The position numbers were made by a program, and so were the translations under genes. A DNA stretch of 64,000 nucleotides from Tremella fuciformis (lineage: Eukaryota > Basidiomycota > Tremellomycetes > Tremellales > Tremellaceae), in the NCBI GenBank assembly GCA_032768795.1, contig CP136490.1, forward strand, positions 8,184,001-8,248,000, read 5' to 3'. Of this stretch, positions 1 to 9,227 are shown piece by piece. The notes under the pieces are model-generated. The model ran no database searches. It was given only the letters and a program-made list of their open reading frames with translations, and was not told where the DNA came from. How positions within the stretch are numbered: position 1 is the stretch's first letter; each line of letters opens with the position of its first letter.

Positions 1-16
1 CGGGTTTGACCGCTAG

Positions 17-864
17 TCCGCCAGCACCTTTGGCTGTACGGCAGACTGAAAGGGGTACCATCGGCGGCGCTGAAGCACGACATTACAGCTTTGCTACGTG
101 CTTCCAACCTGTCAGACAAGGCAGATGATCTGGCGACATCGCTGTCTGGCGGCAATCAACGCAAGCTCAGCCTGGCCATGGCTCTGATCGGCGACAGACC
201 CGTCGTGCTCATCGACGAGTTCAGCAGCGGTGTCGATCCATTCAGCAAACGCGAAGCATGGGCCGTGGTGAGTGCCGTTACCTACTACATCAGCCCTAGG
301 CGGGACCCGTGCTGACATGTAGCTCACTGCCCTGACCAAAGACCGGGCGGTCGTGATGACTACTCATTCGATGGAAGAAGTCGATGCGTTGTCATCCCGC
401 GTCGGCATTCTCGCCGCCAAGCTGTTGGCGGTCGGTACGCCTGAAAGCCTCAAGTCTCGTTTTGCGACATACGAAATCCACCTGTCGGCTGATGAGGTCG
501 ATCGTACCCTAGCCTTCTTCCAGGCAAATGGGTTCGAAGGGGCGAAGCGGAGTATGGATACGTTGACTCGGATCAGTGTACCTGGTGTCAAAGAGCGGGA
601 TTTGGACCGTCTCTTGGGCTGTTTGAGCGATGCCAAGGAGCAGCTCGGCCTGGGCGAAGTGTCTCTGCAGGAGTGAGTCGCATCGGAAAGTTCAGTATAA
701 TGTTCGTGCTGATCGATAGAGCATCAACGGAGACTGCTTTCCTGGAAATTGTACGCCAGCACAATATACAGGAGGAAGAGTCTCGGCAGACGGCCAAAGG
801 CCTCAAGAGGGCTTGGTGGAAGCGCCTGTTCCGGCGTTCTACGAGACCAAAGGCAGACTCCTGA
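17..864 (+). CDS. ABCA-type ABC transporter, C-terminal part (5' end outside window)
   Basis: This is the last part of an ABC transporter: the end of a nucleotide-binding domain plus a C-terminal tail. Exons are 17-267, 323-672 and 720-864; the introns (268-322, 673-719) have GTGAGT donors and TAG acceptors, and the first exon starts after an acceptor at 15-16. The signature is LSGGNQRKLSLA, the Walker B stretch is PVVLIDEFSSGVDP, and the H-loop is MTTHSMEE. The S-G-G-N-Q-R-K signature and the D-P-F-S-K-R-E-A-W stretch after Walker B are typical of the second NBD of ABCA-family lipid transporters. The tail after the NBD (VGTPESLKSRF onward) is the usual ABCA regulatory extension and ends in a basic segment rich in K and R. 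The motifs are intact, so the protein should hydrolyse ATP. Substrate cannot be judged. Confidence 0.88.
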
Positions 865-1148
865 GACGGATTGGTGTGATAACGACTGCGTCCGCGTGAT
901 AGTGTAGCTAGTAATGATCTTGTAGCGACCTAGTTGTGTGATGAATGACTGCATGACTTGGCAATGACGTATGAGTTTGGTGTACAAAGTTGTTCCTATC
1001 CTCTTCTCTTCTTCACGGTACTTCCTAGTCGTACACTGCTCGTTTGCATATTGGTTCCCGGTCCATTGTATAGACATGCACGTGTGGTTGCAGCTGTGGT
1101 GTAGGTGGTGGGTCAGTGGCGCTCAGCGCTCACTGCTTGCCCTGTGAG

Positions 1149-1921
1149 TCAGCGCGGGCAGAAACGACTAGAGACGGATGAATGTACGAAGTAGCCCATG
1201 TTGCCTCCTTTGGTCTTGGTGGGCGAAGTCGCGAGGCCGTTGGCGGCAGGGGGAGACTGGGCAATGCCATAGGACGTCTGGGCAATGTGCGCCAGGTCGA
1301 CATCTGCCGTCAGCCACCTCAACATGCACCAGCAGATCGAGGGACGCACTGCCATTGTGGCTCGCGCGGCGGACCACGCCCTCGCGGTACACCCTCGCGC
1401 GCTCGCGCTCCTCGTCGCTCACGTTGCTCATGCGCCTGTTGAGCTGCGCGGGCTTGGCCTCGCCCTCAGAGGTGGAGCTCATGCTCTCGCTGGGCGACGT
1501 GGCGATCGTGTCCGCCTCGCCGTTGGCCGCGCCCGCCGCGGCCGCGTGCTGCTGCGCGGGAATGGGCGCGCCGCCGGCGCCGTCCATCTCGAACACCTCG
1601 GCGTCGGCATCGTTGAATGCCTGCTGCTCCAGCTCGCCCTCCTCCTTGAAGGACCCCCAGTTGTGTGCGCCGGCGCCGTTCTTCCGCGCCAGCTCGGCTT
1701 TGAGCGGGAGGCCCGAGCGCGAGTGCCGGTCTTTGAGCAGCGCGGCGGGGGCTTGGTTGCGCTGCGGCGGTCAGCGGGCTGAGATGGAGGGGGAGGTGGT
1801 GGGCGGGACAAAGGATGCGGGTGGGTGAGGGGGAGGGGGCAGGTGGGTGGAATGATGGCTGGTCGTGCGAGCGGTGGTGGTTGGTGGTGGTGGAGCAGGA
1901 ACTCACTTCGGTACGAGTCAT
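1149..1921 (-). CDS. STF2-like small hydrophilic protein
   Basis: Exons on the minus strand are 1907-1921 (MTRTE), 1350-1761 and 1149-1303, giving 193 residues. Introns are 1762-1906 (GTGAGT donor) and 1304-1349 (GTGCGT donor, GCTGAC branch, CAG acceptor). The N terminus MTRTE, then LLKDRHSRSGLP and KNGAGAHNWGSF, matches the pattern of fungal STF2/TMA10-like proteins. In yeast these are small hydrophilins tied to ATP-synthase stabilisation and desiccation tolerance. After about residue 55 the protein is acidic and then low-complexity (Ala, Ser, Glu), and it is longer than yeast Stf2 (about 84 residues). The very short first exon is missed by simple ORF calling. The family assignment rests on the N-terminal 50 residues; the function of the long tail is unknown. 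Confidence 0.72.
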
Positions 1922-2700
1922 GATGTTAGGTTGTGTCTATGCTAGCTGTGCGCTGCTGGCTGTGGGCTGTGGACGCGGTGTGGTAGCTGTTGCGGTGGAT
2001 GTCGAGCAGAGCAGTGGTGACGATGAAGTACGCAGTCGCTGTTATGGGGATGTTATGTGGATTAGCAGACTAAGAGACCAAGGCGTGCCCATCACGCGAG
2101 TCCCTCCTTTCCCTGCGATTACCCGACCGGCGTCCACTTGATAACCGGGGTCATTAGGTCATTAGCGGGGAGCCCCGCTCAGGGTGTTCGGCTCGGAACG
2201 CCTAAGTCCCTGAGAGTGGCAGAGTGGCACCCCCTTAATTACGGCGACAAGTCATCGCCGCCATGTTGTTGTAGTCAACGCGAAGAGATGTGAGATGATG
2301 CTGACTCGCAGACTCTCTGTCTCGCAGCTACCTGCCTCGAAACCAGGTCACTATTACTCATAATTCCGAATTTCACATGAATCGAACTTTCCACAGAGAC
2401 AAGGGATGGTCTGCATCGTGTTTCAGGGGGGGCTGTGCCTACCTCGAATTCAGTGTGGTTTAGAGCGGTGTGAAATCCTCAAATGGAAAACCCTTCATTT
2501 AGCAGAGATGCCTTCAGGTAGCCTTCCGATGGCAAGAATCACTCTATGATGAGCACCGATGTGCGCGTAATGGGGAATCGGGTCTCGGAAGGACGGCTAA
2601 TGCAGGAGGAAGGCGGTCGCTCGAGACCTACAGCTTCTGAATAATACAAAAGATAAGTGGGTCTTGACCTTTCCCATCTACCACACATACATCCACCGCC
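1922..2700. other. Intergenic region, 0.8 kb
   Basis: This lies between the divergent starts of the STF2-like gene and the first member of the paralogue trio, so it probably holds both promoters. I see no convincing coding frame, tRNA or repeat in it. Confidence 0.5.
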
Positions 2701-3587
2701 ATGCATAGCTCTATCGACGAGATTATGGCTCCACTCGACACGGCTGACCAGGATCAGAGCCGCCTGGCCCCAAACACTGGTACGACTGTCGACACTGGTA
2801 GCGATGGGACCAGTGGCGACGGGGGAGACCGCGTAAGTGCGCCCTTCTGCTCCACCTTTTCATTGGTCTTGAGTGACACATGAAACTCGGATCATGACTC
2901 TATCCCCTCCTTCTTTGTTGCCCGTCACCAGGTGTCAAAACGGAAGAGGCCTCTTGCTGACCCACGAAGGCATCACGCCCACTATCCAGTAAGCGAGGCT
3001 GTCTTTCGGCTTTTCGTGTCCGACAGCCGCGCAATGGTACGTCCTGGGCCCGTGAAAGCGCGCCTGTTCTTGGAGGTTTTCGGGGCAAGTGGTGGCATGT
3101 CGATTTTGCCCCGATCCAGGTCACACTCAAGGACACAACAGTCCAGGTGGCTCAATTTGTCAAGATAGGCGGCAGTCAGCCGGTAGGCACGAATGCAGGG
3201 TCCCCCTGTGCTGTGTACGGGTCATGTTTAGACACCTTTGTATCTTGCGATGACGACCTGAAAGACGCAGTACAGAAACACTGGACAGGCTTTCTCGTGC
3301 CTGTCAACGTCGAGCCAGTTGGACCATTTGACTGCGAAATCGAATTGAGGGACTGCTCGCTGGACAATCATCTTCAACAAGTCAAGCTTGACCATATGGT
3401 TGTCACTAAACATCTTGAAAGACTTGCAAGCTGGCTCTTTGACGATGCAGTCAGTGACGAGCCCAAGTACCTCTGGCTGGAGGACGCCGAGCCCGAAATC
3501 AATTCCTCCAAGTACACCCCGAATATCTTGAGAGCCCCGGGCGTCAAGAATGTTAGCGGATCGTTCCGCCAGTGTCGTCCGATGTGA
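2701..3587 (+). CDS. Member A of an unrecognised three-gene tandem family
   Basis: Proposed exons are 2701-2832, 2932-2988 and 3027-3587, giving 249 residues. Intron 1 (2833-2931) has a GTAAGT donor and CACCAG acceptor. Intron 2 (2989-3026) would be only 38 bp and is less certain. The third-exon frame is supported by similarity to two neighbours at 4.2-5.2 and 6.2-7.0 kb. The shared core reads GKWWHVDFAPIQVTLKDTTV here against GQVYSVEYDPIDVELKDAKV in member B, and the shared end reads WLEDAEPEINSSKYTPNILR against WLEDIDPLIASTKYMPKILK in member C. There is no signal peptide or membrane segment. I do not recognise the family and assign no function. Confidence 0.6.
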
Positions 3588-4187
3588 ATCTAATGCGGAC
3601 TGACGAGAATGTACCTCGTCCAGTCACAGCAAGCAGCCTCTGCTTCGATCCATGCGATACACGTGCAAATACTGCCGCACACCCATTGAGCTATGCATTC
3701 ACCCATCTCGCCTACTCTGTACTTTTTCTAACCGCGCACTGCCTAAAGAGGTTTTTCTCGTGGAACCGATCGTCCAGCATCCAAGGGAAGGTGGTTCCGC
3801 TCGAATTAAAGAGCAGAATCATTGGCAAAAATGATTTGTATCTGTGATGCAATCGCTTCCTGACCTGGAGCAGAGTACCATTCAAGCCCGTCCCGGATTG
3901 CAAAGCGTATGTATGCACTTAATGTTCCTTCGGGCACAACGCTTGTGGCTCACGTATCATTCAAGAGACGCCCAGTGCGAAGGTCAGAGTCTCTTCGTTG
4001 ATATGGCCTTCCGCAAGAGACGTTGACGTCAACGTCACAAGTCAATTCATATTTGGGTATTGCATATCGTCGCTGGGGAGCATGGCCCAGATCACACGCC
4101 TGCAGAGGCGGCAACGAGACGGTTAACAAAGCTGCATAAAGGAGCCGTCAAGACATTAGCTTTTTTGCCTCGACGCCAGAAGCACTA
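3588..4187. other. Intergenic region between members A and B
   Basis: Six hundred bases with only short overlapping ORFs that show no family resemblance. It probably holds the 3' end of member A and the promoter of member B. Confidence 0.4.
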
Positions 4188-4214
4188 ATGCCTGGAGGGT
4201 CCCCCTCCTCCCTT

Positions 4215-4240
4215 CCCCCCCCCCCCCCCCCCCCCCCCCC
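4215..4240 (+). repeat. Poly-C homopolymer, 26 bases
   Basis: An uninterrupted run of 26 C residues flanked by C/T-rich sequence. It lies inside an open frame that would encode polyproline just upstream of the likely start of member B, so tract length could shift that frame or reflect a sequencing slip. Confidence 0.9.
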
Positions 4241-4352
4241 TCCCCACATTCCTCTCTCTGGCAACTTTCTTGCCCGGACCGCTCACACAGAATCTGAGCC
4301 ACATCAACAATATTCGCACGGTAGGGAACCGAGCAATATTACGGACAAGAGC

Positions 4353-5159
4353 ATGTCTGAGAACGTAACCGCCGACTCACTTGCAGACACCGGAGCTCCC
4401 ACGACTGGGTCTGCACCAGTATCACAGTGCCAAGAAGGTATCGAAGGAGAGATCTCGCCCTCTATCGATGAAGTGTTAGGTAAGACAGGTGAAACTCTCT
4501 CCCGGCTCACTACTGACAAAGTAGTGTACTCGTCGTGTCCGGTCAACCTGTCTAGTGTTTGTGCGTCAGACCTCCCTCATGGGGCCGAGAGGCGTGATGG
4601 GACATCTGACGGTCCCATGTTCGACCTGCGGGGTTTGCAGATTGGCCAAGTCTATTCCGTGGAGTATGACCCTATCGACGTCGAGCTGAAGGACGCAAAA
4701 GTCCGAATAGCCCAGAACATCAGGATTCATTGGCCCCTTGCCGACATGTACCCTCTTCCGACCTGGGCGCTTGACGGCGAGAGCTATCTCGACACGCATG
4801 TCTCGGAAGTCGACCAAGCCGTTTTCAACCGCGTTATAAGGAAATGGGAAGGGACCTCGGTTAGGATCGTCGCAGACCCGCTACCCCGGCCGTCAAGCTA
4901 CTCTCTCGACTTGAAGACCGTCTCCTTGGCAAAGTTTCTCGACAGAGCCAAGGAGGACAACAACAACGTGGCGCTTGATGATATTCGCACCGCCATTTCC
5001 AACTCGGGTGGGCACTTCTCCCGTTCGGAGGTTCCTCAGCCTGACGTTGCCACCACTAAATATCTGCCGAATATCCTCAAATCTGGCAACCAGCTCAGTG
5101 CGCCGCCTTCCCTGCCCGATAGAATTGCCTCCTTATTTGATTGTTTCTCCCGTAAATGA
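4353..5159 (+). CDS. Member B of the unrecognised tandem family
   Basis: The frame is open from 4188, but the upstream part translates a poly-C tract into polyproline, so I prefer the ATG at 4353 (MSENVTADSLADTG), which resembles the Ser/Thr/Asp-rich N terminus of member A. A 45-bp segment at 4480-4524 has all intron marks (GTAAGA donor, ACTGAC branch, TAG acceptor). It is a multiple of three and free of stops, so it may be spliced or retained; the protein is 268 residues with it, 253 without. The core GQVYSVEYDPIDVELKDAKV aligns with members A and C, and the C terminus carries TTKYLPNILKS. No known domain is recognised. The shared motifs suggest local duplication followed by strong divergence. 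Confidence 0.65.
   Translation: MSENVTADSLADTGAPTTGSAPVSQCQEGIEGEISPSIDEVLGKTGETLSRLTTDKVVYSSCPVNLSSVCASDLPHGAERRDGTSDGPMFDLRGLQIGQVYSVEYDPIDVELKDAKVRIAQNIRIHWPLADMYPLPTWALDGESYLDTHVSEVDQAVFNRVIRKWEGTSVRIVADPLPRPSSYSLDLKTVSLAKFLDRAKEDNNNVALDDIRTAISNSGGHFSRSEVPQPDVATTKYLPNILKSGNQLSAPPSLPDRIASLFDCFSRK
4480..4524 (+). other. Probable 45-bp in-frame intron in member B
   Basis: It starts GTAAG, has CTACTGAC twelve bases before the end and finishes GTAG. Length is divisible by three and no stop is present, so both spliced and unspliced RNAs would be coding. Confidence 0.55.
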
Positions 5160-6183
5160 AGCAGGGCCAGTCTCGACATAATCTTCATCCGATTCGGTCA
5201 AACGGCTGGGCAGATACTTTTCCATGTGAACTCATCAGATACTGAGCTTGAGCCTCCGACATGTACATGCATCTGACTGCTTGTCTAGTCCAAAGCCTTT
5301 CTGCCCAACTTTGAACCTACAGGTCGGACAATGTGAAGCGAACGTCTCTAATGTCGGACGGCGTGTCACTGCCGCTCTTCCTCCTTAAGTGTGGAACTGT
5401 GCGAAACGAAGAGATTTGGGTGTCGACAGAGGAGACAACGTGTATCACAAGGCCAGATTCCTGCTGCGTGCCCCATGTGGGGTCATATCTGAAATCCAGG
5501 CGCCGTGTCTGATCTGGACGGAGGATTGCCTCAAGGCGGCGCCTCTCAGCTTCTCGTGACCGCAAATTGCAAGAGAATACTACCTTGCAGATTCCGTATC
5601 AGATCCCTTCTGGAGGTCAGATCCGACTTCCTCTACTGTCTCCGGTAGTATCAGACCGTTTTGCGTGTTCCGTGCGCTTCGCTTACGTGTGGTCTCAGCA
5701 GGTCTCCTTTCACCACGCACTGAGAGTGCGAGAAGGCCCAGCCAACACAACCGTTGCGGAAAGACGCCAAATTTTCGGTGTTTGGGGCCAGGACTAACTG
5801 GCCTCCACTAGATCCACCTCAACCGACGTTGCGTGCTTTCTTCTAAGAGGCAGGCTCGTCAATGACGCCACATATCGAGCACAAGTGGGGATGGCAGATC
5901 ACCGCGAGAACAACGAGCACTCTCTGCCAGACGAGTAGGCCAGGCTGAGAAGGCGCTCACGTTTCATGAGACTGTGAGAATGCGCAGCTCAAGTTTCGTG
6001 GGTGGGAAGACGTGAAGGCGCGAGAAATTACCAATGACAGTAGAAAGGAACGAGGACGAGAAAGGAGCTAGGCCTGAACCCTACGACTCATAAAGCCCAG
6101 AGCTCGCTGTAGTTGCTCGTCTTCCCGCTTCCACACATTCCCACTTTGACACTACTGAATAGGTACACGCTTGACTCGTCAAC
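5160..6183. other. Intergenic region between members B and C
   Basis: One kilobase with no supported gene. Small ORFs at 5317-5565 (minus) and 5567-5797 (plus) show no similarity to the flanking family and look like chance frames. Confidence 0.4.
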
Positions 6184-6968
6184 ATGAGCAATCACGAGCT
6201 ATGGGCACTCGAAGACCTAGAATCGCTCGGAATACCTACAGGCGATGTGAGCAGCTCCTGTATCGCCCCCTGCCGTCTCCAGGCGAGGCCGGTACGAGTA
6301 CGCATCGTCCGCGTTCACGTTCCGGTCTCTGGTATCCACGCGCGCTTACAGTACGCTGACACATGCAGGGCACCTCACGCTGGTTGGCATCCATCCCGCC
6401 AAGGGACGGCCATATGCCACGCAGAGGCGTATCCTTCGGCCTGACGCTTTTTACGTCTTACCGAAACCTTTATGAAGGGTGGATCGTTGAGTATGCGCCG
6501 GTCAAAGCGGTGCTCCAGGACGCGACAGTTGTTGTGTCCCAGCGCCTCAGGCTGCAGCGAAGCCAAGCAGTGATGTTTGAGCACACCAAGCCGAGACCCT
6601 ACGGCGAGAGCACTTTATTCGCTCACGTATCTGGGTACGATTCTACGGGCAAGCCCACGGTCCCGGAGCTTTTCCGCAGCTTCCTCAGGCCCATGTCAGA
6701 ACTTCCTCCCCAGGACATCTGCGGGACCGTCGACCTGGGCCAGCAGACCCTCGCCCAATTTTGCGCGCAGATTTTGAAGGATAATCGTACAGCCATGGAA
6801 CTGTTTGACCCGACGAGGGACAAGGTTCGAGATATGGCCAAACCCAACTCTGAACCAATCTGGCTGGAAGACATCGATCCTCTCATTGCGTCCACCAAGT
6901 ACATGCCCAAGATTCTCAAGGGCCCGCCGGGGACCTCGTTTTATCCTCCGAGCACTGACTCGGCCTGA
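6184..6968 (+). CDS. Member C of the unrecognised tandem family
   Basis: Exon 1 is 6184-6246 (21 residues, ending in GIPTGD). The intron is 6247-6368 (GTGAGC donor, GCTGAC branch, GCAG acceptor), and exon 2 is 6369-6968, giving 220 residues. The intron is long for this locus (122 bp), so a small internal exon cannot be excluded. Exon 2 begins GTSRW, which matches GTSW at the same place in member A. It then carries EGWIVEYAPVKAVLQDATVV and ends with STKYMPKILKGPPG. These are the same landmarks, in the same order, as in members A and B. All three genes point the same way within 4.3 kb, consistent with tandem duplication. No catalytic motif, membrane segment or known domain is visible. Confidence 0.68.
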
Positions 6969-6983
6969 GATTGTTCCTATTTC

Positions 6984-7046
6984 TGCACTGCTTTGCTTTG
7001 CTTTGCTTCTCTTTTCTTTTCCTTTCTTCGCTTTGCTTTGATTTGC
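6984..7046 (+). repeat. CTTTG-type pyrimidine repeat
   Basis: Imperfect repeats of GCTTTG and CTTTTC follow directly after member C, within its likely 3' untranslated region. Confidence 0.6.
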
Positions 7047-7315
7047 TATGCATTTCGCTCTCCTGTCAGAGTGCTCAGACGATCTGATCGAAAGCAGACG
7101 ACCTGAAAAGACAAGCAGGAGGCGTCAGTACCTCGACCCTCTGACTCGGGCTCACAGACCTTGATCAAACCAGACTTACTTCAACATACAATACATGTGT
7201 CTCGCCTCGTTGGTCATACTGAATCACTGCTACAGAGGCTTGTCGTCTGCCGTTCATGTCGTCGCCAAGCCGTATTTATATTCGCGCCAGAATCATGTCG
7301 CCGTTCACATATGTT

Positions 7316-8761
7316 CTACTGATGCGCCATAGCAGCGTAGCTCGGGGCGTTTGGAGCCGTGGGGTCCGTTCCTCCAAGCGGGGTCTGAGGTCGGTCGTGC
7401 TCGTCATCATAACTGCCATCTTCAGTGGTGGTCGTCGACTCGTGCTGAGCATGTCCGTGCGCATGCTCATGGTGCTCGCCGCTCTCACTTCCAGAATCGT
7501 TGACCGCAACGTGAGCTGCGTCCCCCTAACCATATACCGGACGTACCGGTTGTGGCAGAACTGGTGTGTTCATGCTCGTACGCAAAGATGACCTGCTGGA
7601 CTTTGGGCCTGAGTTGCGCGACTGCATTCAGCATCGTTCCGGGACGAAGGCCTTGTTGGTTCACCGGCTTCTTTGACCCGCTGGCTATTCGCATCAAATG
7701 CCTGCAGCATATCGGTAGCCTTGACCTGGAGCTCGTTGAGTAGCTTCATCGTCTGCTCCTTGTACGCTTCGACGGGGACTCCGGCTTCTTTGGCGCGCTT
7801 CTCAAGCTCGACTTGAAGATCAGCCGCAGATGATTGGGCAAGGCGGAGCAGACTGAGAGTCAGCAATCGCAGTTCGAGACCTGAGAGAAGAGGTCAGATA
7901 CGCACTCCTGTAGTTGCGCTTCGCGGCTGGACTTCCACTTCTCAGCCAGGGCCTGTCGCCTAGCCCTTTCCGCCAAACCCCAAGTCCAGATCGCCTCGGT
8001 CGACTCATACAGCGCAGCGAAGAACATGCGGATGATGCCTTGGGAAGGAGGATGGCGATCGACAAACAGCATGATTGTCGCGATAGAGATGGCGATGTAC
8101 CCAAGCAACACGCGGATGAGAGCATATGGACTGGAGCTCAGCCCCTCAAGGAACGAGCTAGAGATACTTACACGAAGTTCTCATAGGGGAGCGGGTCTCG
8201 GGTGATACTGCCAACCTTGGTGACGTATAGCTTGGACTGATCAATCCCCTCGTCCCCATCGGGGGAGAGGTACAGGTCGACCGAGGCAAAGAGCTCGCGC
8301 TCCGCCTTGGAGTACGGCGCGACGATCGGGACCCACGGGGGAATCTCGGGTAGGGCGAACACGCGCCGGATGGCAAACTTGACCTGCTGCTTTCTGCTCC
8401 TCAGCACCAGAACATTGACACGTTGGGCGGATGGGCGCACTGCTCGTCGTACTCTGGCTTGGATACGACCGATGATTCCTTGGCCAGCGATGCCCAGAGG
8501 TACGCCCATTTCTTGATCCTTGACGAGCCGCGCAGGAGCCACCGGTCGTTGTCGATAACGGCGTTCGCCTGATATGAGCTCTTGACTCTGAAGCTGATAC
8601 AAGGCAAGGATCTTACTTCAAAGTACGCGTTGATCGCCGCGTCGTATTCGACGCTGGGAATCAGTAAGACCCTAGAGAGGGTGGCGGGGAACTCGCCGAT
8701 CGAGTGATGCGAGACCTTTAGCCAGGCGCTCAATGTCTGGATAGATATCGTTGGCGTCCAT
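7316..8761 (-). CDS. Membrane protein resembling the fungal SigF-like NTF2 family
   Basis: Eight exons on the minus strand: 8697-8761, 8617-8653, 8441-8568, 8172-8396, 7906-8130, 7665-7852, 7547-7621, 7316-7515, giving about 380 residues. Intron 1 (8654-8696) is GC-AG with donor GCGAGT. The last intron (7516-7546) would be only 31 bp and is doubtful. The first ~130 residues (INAYFEANAVIDNDRWLLRG, a conserved KKWAYLWASL, then VFALPEIPPWVPIVAPY) resemble fungal SigF-like NTF2-fold proteins. One strong membrane segment follows (VLLGYIAISIATIMLFVDR), then a long Lys/Glu-rich coiled-coil region and a His-rich acidic tail. The role in this organism is unknown; membrane anchoring with a cytosolic coiled coil is inference. 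Confidence 0.6.
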
Positions 8762-9227
8762 GCTGAGATCTCTGTAGCTTGGAGACACCAAATGAGGCTT
8801 AGCTAGTGATGCGGAAGAGGATGAATGGAGCAGGTGAAAGTGGTCTTGTACTTAATGGTCGACGCGGGTGGAGGGCTATGACGTGTGGTCGGTGGCAAAC
8901 TCTACTCGGACCGCTGACCAGAACTGCGAGTGTACTACGCAGATAGTCGCTTCATGAGCATGCATGTGATCTGTTGCTCCCCCGAACTCGTCTGCGTAGA
9001 GCGTCATCCCCAGACATGTCTATCTGATACAAATGCAAATGCGAATCCACCCAAAAATGAGGCGTCTGAATCACTCTTATCATACTGGGCTTGACCGAAA
9101 TTGGCTGGCAAACCCGGCCACTGGAAATAGCAAATCAAGCAAGTCGTGGCAGACAAAGCTGATCGCGGTCAGCTCAAGTGCAATGAATAGTTGATGAGTG
9201 GCTGCTCACATGTTGTTCGTGTCGGTC
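8762..9227. other. Intergenic region
   Basis: It lies between the start of the SigF-like gene and the stop of the PHD-finger gene, both on the minus strand. I see no gene or repeat in it. Confidence 0.4.

Noticed and set aside
1178..1828. Plus-strand ORF of 216 codons opposite the STF2-like gene
   Set aside because: A GC-rich shadow. The minus strand gives a protein with recognisable motifs and correct splice sites.
4188..4352. Polyproline N-terminal extension of member B
   Set aside because: It is produced by a C homopolymer; members A and C have no such segment, and a good Met lies downstream.
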